Position numbers and translations under genes: made by a program | NCBI GenBank assembly: GCA_904419945.1 | Contig: CAJFTM010000001.1 | Span: 174,909 to 238,908, forward strand | Reading direction: 5' to 3' | Length of the DNA: 64,000 nucleotides | Source of the DNA: an uncultured Clostridia bacterium | GTDB taxonomy: Bacteria > Bacillota > Clostridia > Christensenellales > Borkfalkiaceae | The notes under the pieces: model-generated | What the model was told of the DNA's origin: nothing | Seen by the model: only the letters and a program-made list of their open reading frames with translations | The model's database searches: none | Shown here: positions 60,659 through 64,000 of the stretch, piece by piece | Layout of the letters: each line of letters begins with the position of its first letter | Position numbering within the stretch: position 1 is the stretch's first letter

Positions 60659-60690
60659 GCAAGACGGCACGGGAGTTCCCGTGCTGTCTT
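60659..60690 (-). terminator. Terminator between the GH3 gene and mgtE
   Basis: A 14-bp stem (60659-60672 with 60677-60690, one G-U pair), loop AGTT. On the minus strand it is followed by CTTTTTGC, so it suits mgtE; on the plus strand the tail is TATGTTAT. Confidence 0.8.
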
Positions 60691-60719
60691 GTATGTTATA
60701 TGCGGTTAAAAGGGTAAAT

Positions 60720-60748
60720 ACAGGCATCCGTGTTACGCGGATGCCTGT
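60720..60748. terminator. Second hairpin downstream of mgtE
   Basis: ACAGGCATCCG (60720-60730) pairs with CGGATGCCTGT (60738-60748), 11 bp. Tails are only weakly T-rich on either strand (ATTTACC on the minus). It may help terminate mgtE or stabilise the mRNA end. Confidence 0.55.
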
Positions 60749-60758
60749 AAAATTTGTA

Positions 60759-62456
60759 CTAAGCGATAATGTGAAAGAGTCCGAGAGAAACGCCGCAAAA
60801 GATAAGCAGTGAGAGGACATCGGTAATCGTCGTGATAAATGGGTTTGCAAAGACGGCCGGGTCGATATGAATGGTTTCCGCAAGGATCGGGACGCAGCAG
60901 CCGACGATCTTTGCGACAATGACAGCGAAAGCGATTGCTACAGCAACGGCCAGCGAATAGTAGACGGTGTAGTCGTATCCAAAGATGAGTCGGTCGATTA
61001 ATTGCAGCTTGGCAAAACAGATGATGCCGATGGAGAGGGCGAGCAGTACGGCTACGCGCAGTTCTTTCCAGATGACCTGTAATATATTGCGTGGCCGGAT
61101 CTCGTCCAGTGCCATTCCGCGGATCACTGTGACGGATGCTTGGCTGCCGGCATTGCCGCCCGTTCCCATGATCATCGGTACGCAGGCAACCAACACCGTG
61201 GGCAGCATCTCCTCGTAGATATTCAGGATCAGCCCTGAAAATGTCGCGCCCACCATGAGGATCGCGAGCCACGGGAGGCGATGCAAATAAATGCTGAAAA
61301 CATTCGTTTCTAAATAGGGCTTATCGGACGGGGTAACGGAGTTGATATACGAGATATCTTCCGTCGCCTCTTCGGTAATGACGTCCAATGCATCGTCGAC
61401 GGTAACGATACCGACCAAACGATTTTCTTGATCTACTACGGGAACTGCGAGCAGGTCGTACTTGGAGAGAAGATTTGCGACTTCTTCCTTGTCGTCTAAA
61501 GTTTTGACGGAGATGATGTTCGTCTCCATAAAATTGCCGATCTTCTCTTCGTAATCGTGTAAAAGCAGGTCCTTTACGGTCACGATGCCGAGCAGGGTGC
61601 GTTGATTATCTGTTACATAGCAGGTGTAAATGGTTTCCTTATCGATTGCTTCCTTTCGGATCTTGTCGAAGCATTCGTGTACAGTCATCGTTTGATGCAG
61701 AGAGATGCACTCCGTCGTCATCAAACTTCCCGCACTGTCCTTCGGGTATTTCAGGATCTCGTTGATCTCTTTGCGTGTTTCATTGTCTGCCTGCAACAAA
61801 ATCCTTTTTACGACGTTCGCAGGCATTTCCTCGATCAAGTCGACGGTGTCGTCTACGAACAATTCATCCAGCATCAATTTCAACTCTTTATCTGAGAATG
61901 AGTTGATCAGGAGCTGTTGTTCGGAACTACCCATTTCGACAAATGTCTCAGCGGCCAACTCTTTGGGGAGTAGTCGGAAAACAATGGGAATATCCTTTTC
62001 GTCCAGTTCAGAAAAAATTTCTGCGAGGTCGGCCGGTTCCAGTTCGGCAAGCAGCGGCTTGAGTAGGGGGAACTTCTTTTCTTCCAAGTAATCGACAATT
62101 TCGACGATCTTATCGTTTCTGTTTTCCGGAGTCGCTTTGCGCAAAACTTCATGAACGACGTCCGTTGGCATACTTTCGAGCAGATCTTCGACATCATCAT
62201 CGATGATTTCGTCGGTAACGGATTGCAATTTTACATCGCTGTAATCTTTAAGAACTCGTTTTTGCGTTTCGCTGTCGAGTAAAACAAATACATCCGCGGC
62301 AAGTTCTTTGTCAAGACAGCCGAACAACTTGGGGAGATGCTCGCTGTCCATCGCGTCGAGAAGTTTGGCGAGATCTTCTTTGGAGAGCTCATCCAAGATC
62401 GAATGCAGATCTTCGATACGGTTTTCATCTAAAAGCTGAATGATCTTTTCTTTCAT
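60759..62456 (-). CDS. mgtE: Magnesium transporter MgtE with a duplicated N domain
   Basis: A 565-residue Mg2+ channel; most MgtE proteins are about 450. The extra length is a second copy of the N-terminal superhelical domain. Residues about 16-114 and 134-232 align, with KELAADVFVLLDSE matching KELAAETFVEMGSS and VEDLLESMPTDVVHEVL matching VDLIEEMPANVVKRIL. Paired CBS domains (about 245-370) follow, with GIVTVKDLLL and GIVTVDDALDV. The membrane domain (about 390-565) has PMIMGTGGNAGSQASVTVIRG with the Mg2+-binding region, and DVLSLLIFC. AAAGGAGGTGA precedes the ATG. Confidence 0.94.
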   Translation of the reverse strand: MKEKIIQLLDENRIEDLHSILDELSKEDLAKLLDAMDSEHLPKLFGCLDKELAADVFVLLDSETQKRVLKDYSDVKLQSVTDEIIDDDVEDLLESMPTDVVHEVLRKATPENRNDKIVEIVDYLEEKKFPLLKPLLAELEPADLAEIFSELDEKDIPIVFRLLPKELAAETFVEMGSSEQQLLINSFSDKELKLMLDELFVDDTVDLIEEMPANVVKRILLQADNETRKEINEILKYPKDSAGSLMTTECISLHQTMTVHECFDKIRKEAIDKETIYTCYVTDNQRTLLGIVTVKDLLLHDYEEKIGNFMETNIISVKTLDDKEEVANLLSKYDLLAVPVVDQENRLVGIVTVDDALDVITEEATEDISYINSVTPSDKPYLETNVFSIYLHRLPWLAILMVGATFSGLILNIYEEMLPTVLVACVPMIMGTGGNAGSQASVTVIRGMALDEIRPRNILQVIWKELRVAVLLALSIGIICFAKLQLIDRLIFGYDYTVYYSLAVAVAIAFAVIVAKIVGCCVPILAETIHIDPAVFANPFITTITDVLSLLIFCGVSLGLFHIIA

Positions 62457-62491
62457 GAAGTCACCTCCTTTGTACAGTTATTCCAATGTTC

Positions 62492-62520
62492 AGTATAAAA
62501 TTTTTTACACATTTTGTCAA
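62492..62520 (-). promoter_or_regulatory. Promoter for mgtE
   Basis: On the minus strand TTGACA (62520-62515) and TATACT (62497-62492), spacing 17. The leader of about 30 bases is too short for an M-box Mg2+ riboswitch. Confidence 0.78.
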
Positions 62521-62595
62521 GCATTCCAAGAAAAAAGGGATGCGTTCCTGCGGAAATAATTTCTGTATAAATCGCCTGGAGTGCAGCAAATTTTG

Positions 62596-62625
62596 TTGAA
62601 GTAAAGCAGTGTTTTATGATATAAT
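62596..62625 (+). promoter_or_regulatory. Promoter for the aminotransferase gene
   Basis: TTGAAG at 62596-62601 and TATAAT at 62620-62625, spacing 18, with an extended TGA before the -10. Confidence 0.72.
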
Positions 62626-62655
62626 CAAAAGAAAAGGGAAGGAGCATTTGAAAGG

Positions 62656-63852
62656 ATGAATCAAAGGATGTTGGGCTTGGGTAGCCGCCGTTCAGTGATC
62701 CGTGAAATTTTTGAATTTGGTAAAAAGCGCGCTGCAGAAATCGGGGCGGAAAATGTATATGATTTCAGCCTCGGCAATCCGAGCGTCGAGCCGCCGCAAA
62801 TCGTAACGGATACGCTGCAACAATTGCTGCGCGATGAGGAGCCGACGGCATTGCACGGCTATACGTCGGCACAGGGCGATGCAGCGGTGCGCGAGGCGAT
62901 CGCCGGATACATTCGCAAAACACATGGGGTGGAAGCTGACGCAAATTATATCTATATGACTTGCGGAGCGGCTGCATCTCTTACGATCTCTTTATCTGCG
63001 ATCTGTGTGCCGGGGGACGAGGTCATTACCTTTGCACCCTATTTTACAGAATATAAAGTTTTTTCGGAGACGGCCGGGGCAAAACTGATTGCCCTCGATT
63101 CTGATCCCGATACTTTTCAAATCGACCTTTATAAATTGGAAGAAGCAATCAACGAGAGAACGGCCGCGGTATTAATCAATTCTCCCAATAATCCGAGCGG
63201 AGTTGTTTACCGCGAAGAAACGATCATTCGCTTGGCGCAGATCCTGCGTAATAAATCGGCGCAATTCGGCAAAACGATTTATCTGATTACGGATGAGCCC
63301 TATCGCGAACTTGTTTACGGCGGCGTCACGGTGCCGTATCTCACCAAGTATTATCCGCATACAGTCGTCTGTTATTCTTATTCAAAATCGCTTTCGCTTC
63401 CCGGCGAGCGCATCGGTTATGTTTTTGTCAATCCGTCGGCGGATCATGCTAAAGAGCTGTATTTGGCTGTTTGCGGTGCCGGTCGTGCTCTCGGCTATGT
63501 ATGCGCGCCGTCTTTGTTCCAGAAAATGATTGCGCGCTGTCAGGGCGTTACATCTGATGTTTCTGTATATGAACGCAACCGCGATTTGCTTGCAGGGGCT
63601 TTGACGCAATACGGCTTTTCCTGTGTTCGTCCGGATGGCGCTTTCTATTTGTTTGTTCGCTCTCCTGAGCCGGATGCGAATGCTTTCTGCGAGAGGGCAA
63701 AACAATTCAATTTGTTGCTGGTTCCCGGTGACGATTTTGGCTGCAAAGGTTATGTCCGCATTGCTTATTGTGTATCTCCGGCTATGATCGAGAGATCACT
63801 TCCTTCCTTTAAAAAGTTGGCGGAGGAATACAATCTAAAGGATTGCGAATAA
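62656..63852 (+). CDS. Pyridoxal phosphate-dependent aminotransferase (class I/II)
   Basis: A 398-residue fold-type I aminotransferase of the aspartate aminotransferase superfamily. Motifs in order are FSLGNPSVEPPQ, CGAAASLTISLSAI, INSPNNPSGVVYREE, ITDEPYRELVYGG (PLP-contacting Asp), and YSYSKSLSLPGERIGY with the Schiff-base lysine in the SKSLSLPGERIG loop. The amino acid substrate cannot be read from this; the family includes Asp, Ala and aromatic enzymes. AAGGGAAGGAG precedes the ATG. Terminator hairpins follow. Confidence 0.92.
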   Translation: MNQRMLGLGSRRSVIREIFEFGKKRAAEIGAENVYDFSLGNPSVEPPQIVTDTLQQLLRDEEPTALHGYTSAQGDAAVREAIAGYIRKTHGVEADANYIYMTCGAAASLTISLSAICVPGDEVITFAPYFTEYKVFSETAGAKLIALDSDPDTFQIDLYKLEEAINERTAAVLINSPNNPSGVVYREETIIRLAQILRNKSAQFGKTIYLITDEPYRELVYGGVTVPYLTKYYPHTVVCYSYSKSLSLPGERIGYVFVNPSADHAKELYLAVCGAGRALGYVCAPSLFQKMIARCQGVTSDVSVYERNRDLLAGALTQYGFSCVRPDGAFYLFVRSPEPDANAFCERAKQFNLLLVPGDDFGCKGYVRIAYCVSPAMIERSLPSFKKLAEEYNLKDCE

Positions 63853-63869
63853 GTTGTATGGTGAACCAA

Positions 63870-63905
63870 GAGCGCTCTTCTCGATCGGAGAAGGGCGCTT
63901 GTTGT
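63870..63905 (+). terminator. Terminator after the aminotransferase gene
   Basis: A 12-bp stem, AGCGCTCTTCTC (63871-63882) with GAGAAGGGCGCT (63888-63899), one G-U pair, loop GATCG, followed by TGTTGT. Confidence 0.65.
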
Positions 63906-63913
63906 ATAACGAA

Positions 63914-63936
63914 AACCCCGCGATAGTCGCGGGGTT
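63914..63936 (-). terminator. Hairpin near the window end, probably a minus-strand terminator
   Basis: A 10-bp perfect stem AACCCCGCGA/TCGCGGGGTT with loop TAG. On the minus strand it ends with GGGGTTTTCG, so it is likely the terminator of a gene that lies beyond the window. Confidence 0.6.
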
Positions 63937-64000
63937 CAGAGAAGGCTAAGCCGAAGAACAAAAAACGAGCAAAAGAAAAAGCGATAAGAAAAAAGGCAAA
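63937..64000 (-). other. Unresolved window end
   Basis: The last 64 bases are A-rich on the plus strand. On the minus strand one frame reads as a hydrophobic tail (LPFFLSLFLLLVFCSSA) ending in TAG just before the hairpin at 63914-63936, which would fit the end of a membrane protein, but another frame stays open too. I cannot decide. Confidence 0.2.

Noticed and set aside
62457..62520. Mg2+ riboswitch (M-box) upstream of mgtE
   Set aside because: The predicted leader is only about 30 bases, too short for the structure.
1..64000. CRISPR array, prophage or intact insertion sequence
   Set aside because: No regularly spaced direct repeats, no cas, integrase or transposase genes, and no phage structural genes were found on either strand.

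Overview
This window looks like a chromosomal segment of a low-to-mid GC Firmicute of the Clostridia type (Christensenellales-like gut lineages would fit, but the sequence alone does not fix the taxon). The reasons are the nusA-infB operon order typical of Firmicutes, a PolC-derived gene immediately upstream of rimP, DnaD, YlxR/YlxQ, DUF951, an AgrC/AgrA-like two-component pair, an ABC-F protein of the YkpA/YbiT type, strong Shine-Dalgarno sites (AGGAGG) and consensus SigA promoters. Most of it is dense, co-oriented housekeeping sequence. There is no prophage, CRISPR array or intact insertion sequence.

Layout. 1-11.9 kb: isoprenoid gene ispG, a truncated PolC-like exonuclease in the place of polC, then rimP-nusA-rnpM-ylxQ-infB-rbfA-nrnA-truB-ribF and an endonuclease IV-like gene (translation, tRNA modification, flavin synthesis). 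12-15 kb: an aminopeptidase P-like gene, efp, dtd and an MBL-fold hydrolase. 15-21.3 kb: pyk (minus), the RNase P RNA, a short palindrome-rich relic resembling an IS200/IS605 end, tmcAL (minus), pta-ackA (acetate/ATP) and rpmF. 21.5-27.3 kb: clpB with an unfamiliar ribbon-helix-helix protein, a small orphan, and an unusual DnaD protein fused to a helicase-loader N-terminus. 27.4-33.8 kb: sbcDC, an alpha/beta hydrolase without its serine, a 55-residue DUF951 gene and lepB. 33.8-44.5 kb: DegV, the ACT/UPF0210 pair, pepF, dnaB, tsaC, an arginine-phosphatase-like gene, rpiB, upp, galU and mtaD. 44.6-48.8 kb: an MscS channel with a small partner, a peptidase S51, three tRNA genes (Leu, Val, Trp), proC and rnhA. 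48.8-55.2 kb: membrane functions (VTT protein, SPFH plus small RHH, ABC-F, lgt, two membrane proteins). 55.3-60.6 kb: an AgrA/AgrC-like pair whose kinase is frameshifted, and a membrane-anchored GH3 enzyme with inverted domain order. 60.7-64 kb: mgtE with a duplicated N-terminal domain, and an aminotransferase.

The strongest points for follow-up are altered architectures in otherwise conserved genes: PolC reduced to its N-terminal, OB and exonuclease parts at the polC locus; DnaD carrying the zinc-binding N-terminus of a DnaC/DnaI loader without the ATPase; an ABC-F protein in which both halves of one composite ATP site have decayed; MgtE with two N domains; and a GH3 enzyme with permuted domains and mosaic base composition. 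Several regulatory arrangements are also visible: a hairpin attenuator in the rimP-nusA leader, an apparently leaderless aminopeptidase transcript, a perfect 18-bp palindrome shared by divergent tRNA-Trp and proC promoters, and an intragenic promoter ahead of two tRNAs. I did not find a clearly new multi-gene defence or biosynthetic system.
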